The notes beneath the pieces are model-generated. The model had not been told where the DNA came from. It was given only the letters and a program-made list of their open reading frames with translations, and did not search any database. A program made the position numbers and the translations under genes. From positions 1 through 64,000 of the forward strand of contig CAIJGA010000002.1 in NCBI GenBank assembly GCA_903820085.1: a stretch of DNA of 64,000 nucleotides, written 5' to 3'. Every line of letters begins with the position of its first letter. The first letter of the stretch is position 1. Shown piece after piece: positions 1-10,354 of the stretch. The stretch comes from an uncultured Chlorobiaceae bacterium (GTDB lineage Bacteria; Bacteroidota; Chlorobiia; Chlorobiales; Chlorobiaceae).

Positions 1-343
1 GAAAGTCTGAATGCATTGCTTTTCAATGGGCAGTTGACGGATAACTATGCAAACAATATACAACTTATCTTATTTATAAACAAAGAGTTAAGCAATTATT
101 TACACATATTTTTCTTGAGGGAAAGTCCGACAAACTGCTAGTGGATCAAGATTATCGCTTTTCATGTTGAGGCTATCTGGTACCTTGCAGATGAAAGAGA
201 GTACGGTCGCGTCTGCATACTCGCCATGGTCGAAATGGTTTGCAAGTAGTAATTATGTAATATATATTATTCATAAGTATTTGATATAGCTTTTTATCGG
301 ATTTGTCTCAGATGCACAGCAATTTTACCTTGTGCACAATTCT
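1..343. other. Left-edge non-coding stretch
   Basis: No credible reading frame is seen on either strand. The sequence is AT-rich and holds two near-identical decamers (starting near 1 and 121) of the form gaaagtcYga. The first gene to the right runs toward this gap, so it holds that gene's 3' flank. I see no clear hairpin terminator. It may also contain the upstream region of a gene beyond the window. Confidence 0.5.
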
Positions 344-1594
344 TCAGTTTGTCTTGAGATCCAGCGAGCGGCTTGTTGCAATCACGGCGGCTTTTCGTGC
401 CGGATAGAGGCTTACCAGAAAACAGAGCAAAATGGCCGTGATGCCGACAGCAATAAAATCGCCGGCTTGCATGTTGACGGGATAGGCCTGGATGATAAAG
501 GCGCTTTTTGAGGGGAGCTCTACAAGACCGTAAAGCTCCTGCACTTTGCATACGCTCCACGCAATGAGTGCTCCTGCAGCTGTTCCTGCAATTCCCGTCA
601 TTCCCCCCTGAATAATAAAGATGGCCATGAACTGCGGCTTTTCCATTCCGAGACAACGGAGATAGAAGAGCTCGCGCTGTTTGTCGATAGCGGTCATGGC
701 AAGGGCACCGGTAAGGCTGAGGGCGGCGACAAGAATAATGAGCATGAGCACGCTGAAACTTACCCATTTTTCGAGTTGCATGACGGCAAAGATATTGCTG
801 TATTTTTCTTCGAGCGTACGCAGTCGGAAGCTTTTTTTCAAGGGACTGCGAGTCAGCCACTCCCTGAGATTTTCAGTTGATGTATCGCCCCCGATTCCCT
901 CTTTTCCTCTGATGTCGATACCCGAGTACTCTCTGTTGCCCATGAGCAGGATTTTGCGGGCAAAGAGGCTTGAGGTGAGAACGTATCGGTCATCAAAAAC
1001 TTTCTGCAGGGAAAAGAGCGATGAAACGCTGGTTTCAGGAATGGCGAGCATCGGGATCAGATAGGGTTCCGAGAGCGATTCAAGGCCAAGAGAGACGAGT
1101 TCCGGACTGAAAATCTTCACAGACCTGAAGGGGTAGAGGCTGGTCCGGTAGGCTAAAAGCTCACCGACGGCTATGGTTTCGGGTGTAAAAAAAGGGTGCT
1201 CGGTATGGGTCTGACGCATCAACCGGTGGTGAGCTGTTTCGCTGATTCCTTTTACCGTTACCAGTTCACTTTTGTCGCCGGCAGCCATAATAGCTTCTCC
1301 TTCAGCAAACGGCTCTGCGGAACCGACGCCTTCAAGAGCACGTATCGATTGCAGCAGGTTGCTGGATACCTGCATGGTTCTCCCCTCAAGGGGGAGAAGC
1401 TGAACAGGGCTGTCGATGGTGACAAAAAGATCGCGTGCCAGCTTCTGGAATCCGTTTAACACGCTCATGACCACCAGCAGGGTGCTGACGCCGATAACGA
1501 TTCCGGCAAGACTGATTGCTGAGATGATATTGATGACCCGGAACCGTTTTCGGGCAAAGCTGAAGCGCTTGGCAATCCAGAAACCTGTTTTCAT
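344..1594 (-). CDS. LolC/LolE-type ABC transporter permease (first copy)
   Basis: This is a 416-residue membrane protein of the MacB/FtsX permease fold used by the lipoprotein-releasing LolCDE system. It has the family layout: one membrane segment at about residues 20-45, a large periplasmic domain, then three segments at about 280-300, 325-350 and 378-400. The N-terminal run around [20 protein letters not shown] and the PARKAA motif near the C-terminus fit LolC/LolE. By family knowledge it would hand mature lipoproteins from the inner membrane toward the outer membrane. It lies 23 bases downstream of a second permease and probably forms the other half of a heterodimer. The expected LolD ATPase is not in the neighbourhood. 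LolC and LolE cannot be told apart here; a general MacB-like exporter is the alternative. Confidence 0.85.
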   Translation of the reverse strand: MKTGFWIAKRFSFARKRFRVINIISAISLAGIVIGVSTLLVVMSVLNGFQKLARDLFVTIDSPVQLLPLEGRTMQVSSNLLQSIRALEGVGSAEPFAEGEAIMAAGDKSELVTVKGISETAHHRLMRQTHTEHPFFTPETIAVGELLAYRTSLYPFRSVKIFSPELVSLGLESLSEPYLIPMLAIPETSVSSLFSLQKVFDDRYVLTSSLFARKILLMGNREYSGIDIRGKEGIGGDTSTENLREWLTRSPLKKSFRLRTLEEKYSNIFAVMQLEKWVSFSVLMLIILVAALSLTGALAMTAIDKQRELFYLRCLGMEKPQFMAIFIIQGGMTGIAGTAAGALIAWSVCKVQELYGLVELPSKSAFIIQAYPVNMQAGDFIAVGITAILLCFLVSLYPARKAAVIATSRSLDLKTN

Positions 1595-1617
1595 ACAAGC
1601 GAAAGTAACATGTTAGG

Positions 1618-2892
1618 TTAAGTCCCCAGTGCGGTGCCGGGTTTCAGCGAGGCAGCAATCCGTGAGGGAATAAAGGCAAACAGCAGGGTCAGGACCATGA
1701 CTGAGACGGAGACCGCAGCGTAGTCCACCGGGTCGATGAGGAGTGGAACATATTTGATGAAATAGCTTTTTTCGGGCAGGGTAATCAAGTGAAAGCGAAG
1801 CTCGAAAAGTGAAAGCGAAAGGGCAAGAATATTGCCGGTGACCACACCGGAAAGAGAGACCAGGAATGCCTGCGCCATAAAAACAGCACTGATTTTGCCT
1901 GGTTCCAGGCCGAGGGCGCTGAGCATGCCGATTTCACGGGTCTTTTCAATAATCAGCACCAGCAGTGTCGAGATAATGTTGAAAACCGCCACGATGGTGA
2001 TGGTCACAATCAGCAGGGGCGCGATGTTTTTCTGAAGCTTCAGCCATTCAAAGAGATTGGCATAGCGCTCAAAAACCGTAAAGCCGTAAAAGGGAAATCC
2101 AAGGACATTGACGAGCTCTTTGACCGTCCCCGGCAGTTGGTTGAGATTGTGTACGTTGGCATCATAGCCGCTGATCATCATGGGATTAAACTGCTGTTGC
2201 AGCTCTTTGAGATCGGCGATCATGAGAAAATCATCAAACCCCTCCTGAAGCCCGGTATCGTAGATGCCGCTTATGACGCCAACCTCAAGGTCAAGAGAGG
2301 AGAGCATGTCCACTATGTTTTTGTTGCCGGCAATCAGCTTTGCGCCACTTGCATTGCTGCCGAGCCCGACAAGCATCACTTTTTTTCCTACCTTGAGATT
2401 GAGGTTTTCAGCCAGTGTCTCTCCGGCATAGAGCGCAATTCCCTCTTCCGTATATTTTCCATCGAGGCTTCCCGAAAGAAGAAATTTTTTCAGAAATACT
2501 CTCTTTTCGGCTTCGCTGACACCCTTGACGACAACTGGCTTGCTGCGCCAGCTTTCACCATTTCGGCCTGTGCTATGGTTGCGAAGCACAAAACTTTTTT
2601 CCAGGAAAGGTGAGGCGGTTGCAATATTCCGGTTACCGGCTATCCTTGCAAGATCAGACCGTCGCTCCTGAAAAAGCTGATCGTCTGGGTAACGGATCTG
2701 CAGGTGGGCGCTGAAGCTGATCAGCTTGTTTTCCACGCTGCTGGCAAATCCGTTCACAATGGAGAGTGTCAGGATAAGCGCCGCAGTCCCAACGGCGATA
2801 CCGATAACCGCAACCATGACAATAAAGGTTGGTTTCGTTGCCGATCGCTGTTTGAAAGCAAAGCGCCTTGCAATGTAGAACTCGGGTCTCAT
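1618..2892 (-). CDS. LolC/LolE-type ABC transporter permease (second copy)
   Basis: This 424-residue permease has the same architecture as its downstream neighbour: an N-terminal membrane helix (about 22-48), a periplasmic domain, and three C-terminal helices (about 293-320, 338-365, 388-412). The segment EKTREIGMLSALG before the last helices is the typical cytoplasmic coupling region of FtsX/LolCE permeases. The start codon follows the stop of the upstream lipoprotein gene by two bases, so the three genes read as one operon. A role in lipoprotein release is inferred from the family. With no ATP-binding subunit nearby, the ATPase must be encoded elsewhere. Confidence 0.85.
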   Translation of the reverse strand: MRPEFYIARRFAFKQRSATKPTFIVMVAVIGIAVGTAALILTLSIVNGFASSVENKLISFSAHLQIRYPDDQLFQERRSDLARIAGNRNIATASPFLEKSFVLRNHSTGRNGESWRSKPVVVKGVSEAEKRVFLKKFLLSGSLDGKYTEEGIALYAGETLAENLNLKVGKKVMLVGLGSNASGAKLIAGNKNIVDMLSSLDLEVGVISGIYDTGLQEGFDDFLMIADLKELQQQFNPMMISGYDANVHNLNQLPGTVKELVNVLGFPFYGFTVFERYANLFEWLKLQKNIAPLLIVTITIVAVFNIISTLLVLIIEKTREIGMLSALGLEPGKISAVFMAQAFLVSLSGVVTGNILALSLSLFELRFHLITLPEKSYFIKYVPLLIDPVDYAAVSVSVMVLTLLFAFIPSRIAASLKPGTALGT

Positions 2893-2894
2893 CG

Positions 2895-3809
2895 TTATTT
2901 CAGAATAATGGTTCGTTCAACAAGCCTGTAGGGGGCAAGAGAGCTTCTTTCAAATGCCTTCTGCCCTGCACTGCCGAGCCACGAACCGAACCCGGCCGCA
3001 AGTGCATCGCCTTGATAATATACATAGTAAACCGTTGCCGCAAGGGGGTAGCGCCCGTCGAAGATAAGCTGCTGTGTCGGCAGGTATGGCTCGGCACCGG
3101 TACCCTCTCTGGCGAGAGGAACTATCCTGATGTTGCTTGCTTTTTTTTCCTGTTTTGGTGCCAATGGGAGTGCTCTATATAGAGAAGAGCGGAAGAGCAG
3201 TCCGACAGCCCGCTTATCGGCCGATACTCTGTCGATCAGTTCCTGGTCGCTGTTGCATGCCCATGGGTGCAGCTCTGCTCTTTTTTTGCCAGTTTTGGCT
3301 GCAAGAACGGAGAGGAGGCGAAAATCATCTGCTGTTACCAGAGGGGTCATCTCTTGTTGTCCTCTTGCTGAAAACAGGACTCCAAGCTCTTTTGTGGAAA
3401 GCATGACGGCGGGGTTACGGCGATTGACAATGCAGACTATGGCATCAAGGGCGACGGGTTCAAGTCGAATAGGTCGTTTCAGTGCTGCAAACAAAGTTTT
3501 TTCGCCCTCTTCTGGTTCGCCGCTGATCAATGCCGCATTCACTTTGCCATCAAGAAGATATTTCAGGCTCTTTGCTGAAGCTGCCGGCATGAGCGATATG
3601 CGTGCTTCCGGATAATAACGGCTGAAGGTCTCTGCCTGACTTCCGGCGATATCCTCAAGTTGCCGATCGAAGGCAAGGGTCATGTTTCCGCTTTTGGCCG
3701 TTTCGCTGTCGTGCTGCTGGGAGCAGTTTGCCAGCAAAAATGCAAAAGAAAGAAGCAACAGGCTCTTTATGATCGTGACGGGAGCGCGTTTCAGGGCTCT
3801 GTTTTTCAT
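2895..3809 (-). CDS. PstS-like phosphate-binding lipoprotein
   Basis: This 304-residue exported lipoprotein has a hydrophobic signal at about 13-27 and a lipobox LLANC ending at Cys29, so it should be lipid-anchored. The rest resembles the PBP-like domain of phosphate ABC-transporter binding proteins: repeated assessment of binding-site segments (LLDGKVNAALIS, VALDAIVCIVNRRNP, LSTKELGVLFS) matches the PstS/SphX pattern. No Pst permease or ATPase lies next to it; instead two LolC/E permeases follow in the same operon. It could be a phosphate sensor or an envelope protein that has taken over the fold. Ligand is not visible from the sequence. Confidence 0.7.
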   Translation of the reverse strand: MKNRALKRAPVTIIKSLLLLSFAFLLANCSQQHDSETAKSGNMTLAFDRQLEDIAGSQAETFSRYYPEARISLMPAASAKSLKYLLDGKVNAALISGEPEEGEKTLFAALKRPIRLEPVALDAIVCIVNRRNPAVMLSTKELGVLFSARGQQEMTPLVTADDFRLLSVLAAKTGKKRAELHPWACNSDQELIDRVSADKRAVGLLFRSSLYRALPLAPKQEKKASNIRIVPLAREGTGAEPYLPTQQLIFDGRYPLAATVYYVYYQGDALAAGFGSWLGSAGQKAFERSSLAPYRLVERTIILK

Positions 3810-3946
3810 AGTAATCCATTTTTTCTTGTGTTACCCTTGCTGATATGCACACTCTGGAAAGTCAATCGCTAAGATAAGGAGAAAAAAGATGTTGCCATAA
3901 AAAACCATCGGCAGGTTGCGATGATGAAAAAAAACATTTCCTATTC

Positions 3947-3974
3947 TTGAAAATCAGGTAAAAAAGGTTAATAT
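3947..3974 (+). promoter_or_regulatory. Candidate promoter of the arginine cluster
   Basis: TTGAAA (3947-3952) and TAATAT (3969-3974) are separated by 16 bases, close to a housekeeping sigma consensus. It lies about 105 bases before the preferred argC start and on its strand. I could not identify a convincing ArgR operator here by eye. Confidence 0.35.
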
Positions 3975-4079
3975 TTCGGCCTTCCGGATTTCCTTATTCG
4001 GGAGCATATCTTTTTTATTAAAAACGCTTCTTATGGGCATATTCTTGAGATGAAAGAACCTGTATCAGAGAGTTCGACC

Positions 4080-5084
4080 ATGTATTCAGCATCAATAATC
4101 GGAGCTTCCGGCTATTCCGGAGCTGAGCTGACGAGGCTGCTTCTTCAGCATCCAAATATCGAACTTCAGGAGCTGTATGCATTTTCCCAGACCGGAAAGC
4201 ATGTTTCGGAGCTCTACGCGGCCCTTTCCTGCGACAAGGTGTACCAGCCATACAACGGCGAAACAGAGAGTGATCTCTATTTTCTTGCACTTCCCCATGG
4301 TGAGGCCCTTCGGCTTGTTCCCGCTCTGGTGGATGCCGGAAAAACAGTAATCGACCTTTCAGGCGACTTCAGGCTGAAATGCCCGCTTGAGCATGAGCAG
4401 TTCTACAAGCAGGTCAAATCTCCCGGGTCGGTGATGACCTACGGAATGTCGGAGCTGTTCAGTGAAGAGATCATCAAGGCAAAGGCGATCAGTAATCCTG
4501 GCTGTTTTGCAACCAGCATCATACTCGGTGTCGCTCCCCTGTTTCGTGGCAATAAGAGCTCTGTAAAGGTTCGCGCAATCAATTGCACCTCCACCTCCGG
4601 TATTTCCGGTGCGGGACGAAGCAGCAAGACGGAGCTGTCGTTTTCGGAAATGAGTGAAAATATCCGGGCATACAAGGTCGGTACCCATCAACATATTCCG
4701 GAAATCATGCAAGCTCTTGGCTCTTCATCCACCAGACCCTCATTTGATTTCACCTTTACGCCGATGATCGGTTCTCTGGTTCGGGGTATCTACAGCATTC
4801 TTAACGTCCAGTTGGAAAGCCCTGTCGACGGGGATTGTATCAAGGAGCTCTACAGGAACTTCTACCAGGATGCGCCGTTTGTCAGGGTTCGCGATAACAT
4901 GACTGAAGTCAGGCATGTTGCCCATACCAATTTTTGTGATGTCCATATTGCTTATGCCGCTCCAGGTGGTTCACTGGTCATCATCACCGCCATCGACAAT
5001 CTTCTGAAGGGCGCTGCCGGGCAGGCAATCCAGAATATGAACCTCATGCTTGGCTTGCCTGAAACGACCGGGCTCTCTTTTTAA
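4080..5084 (+). CDS. argC: N-acetyl-gamma-glutamyl-phosphate reductase
   Basis: ArgC reduces N-acetylglutamyl phosphate to N-acetylglutamate semialdehyde with NADPH, third step of arginine synthesis, in the cytosol. From the ATG at 4080 the protein has 334 residues, normal for the family, and begins directly with the nucleotide-binding strand [14 protein letters not shown]. The catalytic Cys is Cys142 in SNPGCFATS and the GTHQHIPE segment matches the conserved substrate region. An in-frame ATG at 4050 would add ten non-conserved residues; the later start is preferred because family members start at the Rossmann strand. It is the first gene of a co-directional run argC-argJ-argB-argF-argR-argG. 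Confidence 0.95.
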   Translation: MYSASIIGASGYSGAELTRLLLQHPNIELQELYAFSQTGKHVSELYAALSCDKVYQPYNGETESDLYFLALPHGEALRLVPALVDAGKTVIDLSGDFRLKCPLEHEQFYKQVKSPGSVMTYGMSELFSEEIIKAKAISNPGCFATSIILGVAPLFRGNKSSVKVRAINCTSTSGISGAGRSSKTELSFSEMSENIRAYKVGTHQHIPEIMQALGSSSTRPSFDFTFTPMIGSLVRGIYSILNVQLESPVDGDCIKELYRNFYQDAPFVRVRDNMTEVRHVAHTNFCDVHIAYAAPGGSLVIITAIDNLLKGAAGQAIQNMNLMLGLPETTGLSF

Positions 5085-5115
5085 TATTTGCAACTATTAA
5101 CCGGCTTGCACTGCA

Positions 5116-6399
5116 TTGGAGAAACTCTCTAAAGGGCTTAACGTTATTCATCATCTTTCTGCTGTTACTTCCTGGCCAGCATCGGTCACCCCTATGCCGG
5201 AGCAATCGGACGGCACGCACGGGTTCTGGCCTGAGGGTTTTTCTTCGGGCGCTGTACAGGCTGCAATAAAATATGAGCGGAAAGATCTGATGCTTCTCGT
5301 GGCCGACAACCCTTCAAGCGCAGCTGCACTCTTTACCATGAACCTTTGCTGTGCCGCTCCGGTAACGCTTTCACGCGACCATCTGCATAGCTCCCCATCC
5401 TCAGTTAGGGCCATTATTTGCAACAGCGGCAATGCCAATGCTGCCACCGGCAAAAAAGGAATGGATGATGCACTGGCCATGGCTGAAGCCGTTGCTAGGG
5501 AACTCTCCTTCAAGCCGGAGGAGGTTCTTGTTGCCTCAACCGGCGTTATCGGCCAACTCATGCCCATGGAGAGAGTTCTCAAGGGCATTTCCGCCCTCCC
5601 CCCCACTCTGCAGCACGACTCGGTTATCGATGCGGCACAGGCGATCATGACTACCGATACCTTTCCGAAATTTTTCACTCTCGAGCTGCAACTTTCAGGC
5701 GGCAAGGTTCGATTGAGCGGCATAGCAAAAGGATCCGGCATGATTTGCCCGAATATGGCGACCATGCTTGCCATTCTGGCTACTGATGCGTCAATAGCTC
5801 CTGATCTGCTTCAGAAAGCTCTTGCATTTGCAAATACCCATAGTTTCAACGCCATAACGGTTGATGGTGATACCAGTACGAACGATATGGTCTCCATCCT
5901 TGCCAACTGCAAGGGCCCAGAAATCCTGGCTGACAGCCAGGATTTTACTCTTTTTTGCCAAGCTCTCCAGGCGCTCATGACCTTTCTTGCCAAGCTCATT
6001 GTCATTGACGGAGAGGGCGCCACAAAACTGGTCGAAGTGATCGTCGAAGGAGCTATCGATGACCGCGAGGCCGAGCTTGCAGCCAGAACCATAGCACAAT
6101 CCAGTCTTGTCAAAACAGCTATTCACGGAGAGGATGCCAACTGGGGCAGAATTATTGCCGCTGCAGGCCGTTCCGGAGCCTTTTTCAATCAGGAAGAACT
6201 CGAACTTCATTTTGACGATCTCACTCTTCTTAAACCGGGTCTCATTGCTGACTTTTCTGAAACAGAGGCCTCTCGGGTCATGGCAAAAGAGTCCTATACG
6301 ATCACCCTTCGTCTGGGCAGCGGCCAGGGACGGGCAACCGTGTGGACCTGCGACTTGAGCAAGGAGTATGTCGATATAAACGGAAGCTACAGAAGCTGA
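5116..6399 (+). CDS. argJ: Bifunctional ornithine acetyltransferase / N-acetylglutamate synthase
   Basis: ArgJ moves the acetyl group from N-acetylornithine to glutamate, recycling acetate in the arginine pathway. The self-cleavage motif PNMATML is present, with the scissile Ala215-Thr216 bond; Thr216 becomes the nucleophile of the beta chain. GSGMI just before it and the C-terminal EYVDINGSYRS are also typical. The frame is open from a TTG at 5116 (427 residues). The first in-frame ATG is at 5194 (401 residues), which still keeps the conserved core starting near FWPEGF; either start is possible. It lies 31 bases after argC in the longer form. The cyclic ArgJ route explains why a separate argE-type deacetylase is not needed here. 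Confidence 0.93.
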   Translation: MEKLSKGLNVIHHLSAVTSWPASVTPMPEQSDGTHGFWPEGFSSGAVQAAIKYERKDLMLLVADNPSSAAALFTMNLCCAAPVTLSRDHLHSSPSSVRAIICNSGNANAATGKKGMDDALAMAEAVARELSFKPEEVLVASTGVIGQLMPMERVLKGISALPPTLQHDSVIDAAQAIMTTDTFPKFFTLELQLSGGKVRLSGIAKGSGMICPNMATMLAILATDASIAPDLLQKALAFANTHSFNAITVDGDTSTNDMVSILANCKGPEILADSQDFTLFCQALQALMTFLAKLIVIDGEGATKLVEVIVEGAIDDREAELAARTIAQSSLVKTAIHGEDANWGRIIAAAGRSGAFFNQEELELHFDDLTLLKPGLIADFSETEASRVMAKESYTITLRLGSGQGRATVWTCDLSKEYVDINGSYRS

Positions 6400-6435
6400 C
6401 ACTTCCCTTAACCATCAAGAGCAATTTTTCCCGAA

Positions 6436-7350
6436 ATGGATACGTTACCGTGCAATGATCTGAATCCGCCAAGAAAAGCCTCCAATGCCGCTATCGGGCC
6501 TGTGCTTATTGAAGCGTTGCCCTATATCCGCAAGTTCGAAGGCAAGACCTTTGTCATTAAATACGGCGGTGCGGCCATGAAGGATGCCTGTCTCAAAAAC
6601 AGCTTTGCCCAAAATGTCACCCTTCTGCGTAAAGTCGGCATCAAGATTGTTCTGGTTCATGGCGGAGGCGACGCCATAACAAAAACAGCCGAAAAGCTCG
6701 GACTATCCTCTCGCTTCCTGCTTGGACGAAGGGTAACGGACAAGGAGATGATCTCGGTTATCCAGATGACCCTTGCCGGCAAGGTGAATCAGGATATTGT
6801 TCAGTTAATCAGCGAGCATGGCGGAAAGGCTGTAGGAGTTACCGGCCTCGATGCCGACACCATCAAGGCTGTTCCGCACCAGAATGCAGAAACACTTGGT
6901 CTGGTCGGAGAGGTTGAGCAGATCAACACGGCCTATATTGATTTGCTTTGCGGTGCAGGACTGATTCCGGTCATCGCACCGATAGGATTCGACGATAAGG
7001 GCAATATTTATAACATCAATGCCGATGATGCAGCAAGCGGTATCGCAATTGCCCTGAAGGCTGAAAAGCTCATTTATGTCAGTGATGTCGAAGGTATTCA
7101 TGTGGGCGAAAGAATCCTGAAAACCATCTGCAAGACCGAAGCAGCTGACTTTATCGAGCAGGGAATTATTTCTGGAGGAATGATCCCGAAAGTTCTTTCG
7201 GCATTCAAGACACTTGACGGCGGAGTCGGAAAAATTCATCTCATTGACGGAAAAACAACACATTCGCTCTTGCTTGAAATATTCACGCACGAAGGGGTCG
7301 GAACCCAGTTTATTGCAGAGCAGGACAGTGATCAATTAATAAACAGGTAA
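6436..7350 (+). CDS. argB: Acetylglutamate kinase
   Basis: ArgB phosphorylates N-acetylglutamate with ATP, the step before ArgC. The 304-residue protein has the amino-acid-kinase fold signatures KYGGAAM and VHGGGDAI near the N-terminus, NINADDAA for nucleotide and substrate binding, and the C-terminal GGMIPKV with HLIDG. Length and the extended N-terminal helix (about 1-30) are typical of the arginine-inhibitable hexameric kinases, so feedback inhibition by arginine is likely but inferred. It starts 36 bases after argJ and is followed by argF after four bases, indicating one transcript. Confidence 0.95.
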   Translation: MDTLPCNDLNPPRKASNAAIGPVLIEALPYIRKFEGKTFVIKYGGAAMKDACLKNSFAQNVTLLRKVGIKIVLVHGGGDAITKTAEKLGLSSRFLLGRRVTDKEMISVIQMTLAGKVNQDIVQLISEHGGKAVGVTGLDADTIKAVPHQNAETLGLVGEVEQINTAYIDLLCGAGLIPVIAPIGFDDKGNIYNINADDAASGIAIALKAEKLIYVSDVEGIHVGERILKTICKTEAADFIEQGIISGGMIPKVLSAFKTLDGGVGKIHLIDGKTTHSLLLEIFTHEGVGTQFIAEQDSDQLINR

Positions 7351-7354
7351 CGGC

Positions 7355-8371
7355 ATGGAAGAGGTTCAGATACAGAAAGTCCCCGCCAAACGTGATTTCC
7401 TTGGCTTTACACCGCTTGATGGCAGCAAGATTATTGAGTTGTTCGATTACGCCCTCTTTATCAAAAAGAAGAGAGCTGAAAGCCCTTCCATATCCGGCTT
7501 TTTGCCGCTGCGCGATAAAACCGTGGCCATGATTTTCAGCAAGCCATCGCTGAGAACAAGAGTCTCCTTTGAACTCGGCATTCATGAGCTTGGAGGATAT
7601 GCCATCAACCTTGACGGTCAGTCAATCGGCCTCGGATCGCGCGAATCTGTGCGGGATGTTGCCCAACTTCTTTCCCGCTACAATGATGCCATCGTTGCAC
7701 GTCTGCATGAACATGCCATTATCGAAGGACTTGCCGAAAACGCCTCCATTCCGGTCATCAATGCGCTGACCGATCTGTCCCACCCATGCCAGATACTTGC
7801 CGATGCCTTTACGCTTTATGAAAAGTCTCTATGGCATGAAGGCATCAAGGTTGTTTTTGTCGGTGACGGCAATAATGTCGCCAATTCATGGATAGAACTG
7901 GCAGGGTTGCTCCCCTTTCACTTTGTTCTTGCCTGTCCGGAAGGATACCAGCCCGACAAGGGAGTGCTTGAAACTGCCCGGCAAAAGGGTATCAGCCGCA
8001 TCGAAATCGTGCATGATCCAAAAGAGGCAGCCTCCAACGCTGACGTGCTCTACACCGATGTCTGGACCAGCATGGGGCAGGAATCGGAATTGGGTGACCG
8101 CCTCAGAATATTCTCCCCTTTTCAGATCAACAGCGCCCTGCTGGCTGAAGCAAAACCTGGTGCCGTTGTCATGCACTGCATGCCGGCACACCGTGGACAG
8201 GAGATAAGCTCGGAGGTCATGGACGGGCCGCGTTCCATCATTCTTGATCAGGCCGAAAACCGGCTTCATGTCCAGAAAGCTCTTCTGGTCAAGCTTCTTA
8301 ACCATGAAGAGTACAGAAAATTTCACCTGACCCATCGGCTTCTCAATGCCTCCAGAAAAATCAGGAGCTGA
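7355..8371 (+). CDS. argF: Ornithine carbamoyltransferase
   Basis: This enzyme makes citrulline from ornithine and carbamoyl phosphate. The carbamoyl-phosphate loop SLRTRVSFE, the HPCQILAD motif, and the catalytic HCMPAHRG near the C-terminus are all present, which separates it from aspartate carbamoyltransferase. The N-terminus is about 20 residues longer than in many homologues (338 residues in total). The start codon follows the argB stop by only four bases, so translational coupling is probable. Confidence 0.95.
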   Translation: MEEVQIQKVPAKRDFLGFTPLDGSKIIELFDYALFIKKKRAESPSISGFLPLRDKTVAMIFSKPSLRTRVSFELGIHELGGYAINLDGQSIGLGSRESVRDVAQLLSRYNDAIVARLHEHAIIEGLAENASIPVINALTDLSHPCQILADAFTLYEKSLWHEGIKVVFVGDGNNVANSWIELAGLLPFHFVLACPEGYQPDKGVLETARQKGISRIEIVHDPKEAASNADVLYTDVWTSMGQESELGDRLRIFSPFQINSALLAEAKPGAVVMHCMPAHRGQEISSEVMDGPRSIILDQAENRLHVQKALLVKLLNHEEYRKFHLTHRLLNASRKIRS

Positions 8372-8385
8372 GGGATGAAACAAGA

Positions 8386-8835
8386 ATGAACAAGTACGCA
8401 CGACAACTGAAGATCCGCGAAATTCTTCATCAAAACAATGTTGGCAATCAGCACGACCTTCTGCAACTGCTCCGGGATTCCGGGATGGTGGTTGCACAGG
8501 CCACCCTTTCGCGTGATTGCGCCGAACTCGGCATTATCCGTTCCAGAACGAACGGAAACTTCAAAATGCTCTTTCCTGATGAAGAGGATACCGACCTGAT
8601 TATCAAAGGTCTGGTGGGCATCGAAGTGCTTTCGGTCAAAGCCAATGAAACAGCCATCATTATCATGACCCTTCCGGGCAGGGCTCATGGCGTCGGCTCC
8701 TGGCTCGATCAGCTCAAAAGCCCCCTCATTCTTGGCACGATCGCCGGAGATGACACGGTTCTTGTTATTCCGACTTCCGTACTGGACATTTCGGCCTTGA
8801 TAGCATATATTCAAAAAAATCTTTCCAAAAACTGA
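8386..8835 (+). CDS. argR: Arginine repressor ArgR
   Basis: ArgR is the hexameric, arginine-sensing transcription factor of the pathway. At 149 residues it has the usual two parts: an N-terminal winged helix (about 1-70, with [12 protein letters not shown] as recognition region) and a C-terminal arginine-binding, oligomerisation domain (about 80-149) with [11 protein letters not shown]. In ArgR the Asp pair in this last motif contacts arginine. It sits between argF and argG in the same direction, 14 bases from argF and 17 from argG, so the repressor is probably made from the operon it controls. Confidence 0.95.
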   Translation: MNKYARQLKIREILHQNNVGNQHDLLQLLRDSGMVVAQATLSRDCAELGIIRSRTNGNFKMLFPDEEDTDLIIKGLVGIEVLSVKANETAIIIMTLPGRAHGVGSWLDQLKSPLILGTIAGDDTVLVIPTSVLDISALIAYIQKNLSKN

Positions 8836-8852
8836 TAATTTCAATACAACAT

Positions 8853-10055
8853 ATGAGTAAGGAAAAAATTGCAATAGCCTATTCCGGCGGACTTGATACC
8901 TCCATCATGATCAAGTGGCTCAAAGACAAATATGATGCCGACATCGTTGCGGTTACCGGCAATTTGGGCCAGCAGAAAGAGATTGAAAACCTTGAGTCGA
9001 AAGCAATCTCGACCGGAGCCTCAAAATTCCAGTTTGTTGACCTGCGCAAGGAGTTTGTTGAAGAGTACATCTGGCGTGCACTCAAGGCCGGAGCGCTCTA
9101 CGAAGATGTTTACCCGCTTGCAACCGCACTTGGACGTCCCCTGCTTGCAAAAGCGATTGTCGATGCCGCCCTGGCTGAAGGATGCACCATGCTTGCCCAC
9201 GGTTGCACCGGCAAAGGGAACGACCAGGTCCGCTTTGAAGTAACCTTCGCCTCCCTTGCTCCGCATCTCAAAGTACTTGCTCCCCTTCGTGAATGGGAGT
9301 TCCGTTCAAGGGAGGCCGAAATTGCCTATGCCCTTGAGCACAACATTCCGGTCTCCGCCACAAAGAAAAGCCCCTACTCCATTGACGAGAACATCTGGGG
9401 AATCAGTATTGAGTGCGGCGTGCTTGAAGATCCGATGGTTGCACCTCCTGAAGATGCCTATCAGATCACAACCTCGCCTGAAAATGCACCATCCATCCCT
9501 GCGGTTGTTGAAATCGAATTTGAAAAGGGCATTCCGGTCTCTCTTGAGGGCAAAAAGATGAGCGGGCTTGACCTGATCATCCGCCTGAACGAGATCGGCG
9601 CAGCAAATGGCGTCGGACGACTCGACATGATCGAGAACCGTGTGGTCGGCATCAAGTCACGCGAGATCTATGAAGCTCCTGCAGCAACCATCCTGCATTT
9701 CGCACACCGCGAACTTGAACGCCTCACCCTTGAAAAATCGGTCTTCCAGTACAAGAAAAACATCAGCCAGGATTACGCCAACATTATCTACAACGGCACC
9801 TGGTTCTCGCCGATGAGAAAGGCACTTGATGCCTTTGTGAATGAAACACAGCTCCCGGTAACCGGGCTTGTCCGCCTGAAGCTCTATAAGGGTGGTGTCT
9901 CCCTTCTTGGCCGCAACTCCCCTTACTCGCTCTACAACGAGGAACTTGCCACCTATACCGAATCCGACACCTTCAACCACAAGGCCGCCGCAGGCTTTAT
10001 CCACCTTTACGGACTCGGGCTGAAAACTTACAGCGAAGTACACTCCGCAAAATAA
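8853..10055 (+). CDS. argG: Argininosuccinate synthase
   Basis: ArgG joins citrulline and aspartate using ATP. The 400-residue protein opens with the PP-loop [10 protein letters not shown], followed by [13 protein letters not shown] and the SIDENIWG segment, all hallmarks of the family. Length is normal. It follows argR by 17 bases and is the last gene of the tightly packed part of the arginine cluster; argH is about 300 bases further on. Confidence 0.96.
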   Translation: MSKEKIAIAYSGGLDTSIMIKWLKDKYDADIVAVTGNLGQQKEIENLESKAISTGASKFQFVDLRKEFVEEYIWRALKAGALYEDVYPLATALGRPLLAKAIVDAALAEGCTMLAHGCTGKGNDQVRFEVTFASLAPHLKVLAPLREWEFRSREAEIAYALEHNIPVSATKKSPYSIDENIWGISIECGVLEDPMVAPPEDAYQITTSPENAPSIPAVVEIEFEKGIPVSLEGKKMSGLDLIIRLNEIGAANGVGRLDMIENRVVGIKSREIYEAPAATILHFAHRELERLTLEKSVFQYKKNISQDYANIIYNGTWFSPMRKALDAFVNETQLPVTGLVRLKLYKGGVSLLGRNSPYSLYNEELATYTESDTFNHKAAAGFIHLYGLGLKTYSEVHSAK

Positions 10056-10076
10056 GAGCGCCATTCTGAACATCGT

Positions 10077-10098
10077 GCAGGCCGTTTCCCCGGTCTGC
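10077..10098 (+). terminator. Possible hairpin after argG
   Basis: GCAGGCCG and CGGTCTGC can pair around a six-base loop with one G-T pair. There is only a weak T stretch behind it (gcgtttgtt), so it may be a processing or attenuating hairpin rather than a full terminator. Confidence 0.25.
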
Positions 10099-10354
10099 GC
10101 GTTTGTTACCCCTCACCGTTCAAGGATTCCCGTTCACCAATGGAGTGCCTTCACGATCCCAAACGTTCAAAAGCAACCACTCTTCAGCCAATTTGCCGAA
10201 CCTTGAAGAACAAAGGTAACGTTATCAACTATCGGCTCTCCTGCGCGTGGGATGCCACAGAAAGTCTTTTTGCGGGTCACGCCGTCATCCCAAAGCAATA
10301 CGATAAAATTTATTATTTTGCGGCACTTTGAATTCTATAATAACTGATATCCTT

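Noticed and set aside
294-860. 188-codon frame overlapping the first permease on the same strand
   Set aside because: It is a shifted-frame shadow with Arg/Cys/His-rich, non-protein-like composition inside a well-supported gene.
10140-10331. 63-codon open frame between argG and argH
   Set aside because: No family resemblance, no good start context, and the composition looks like intergenic DNA.
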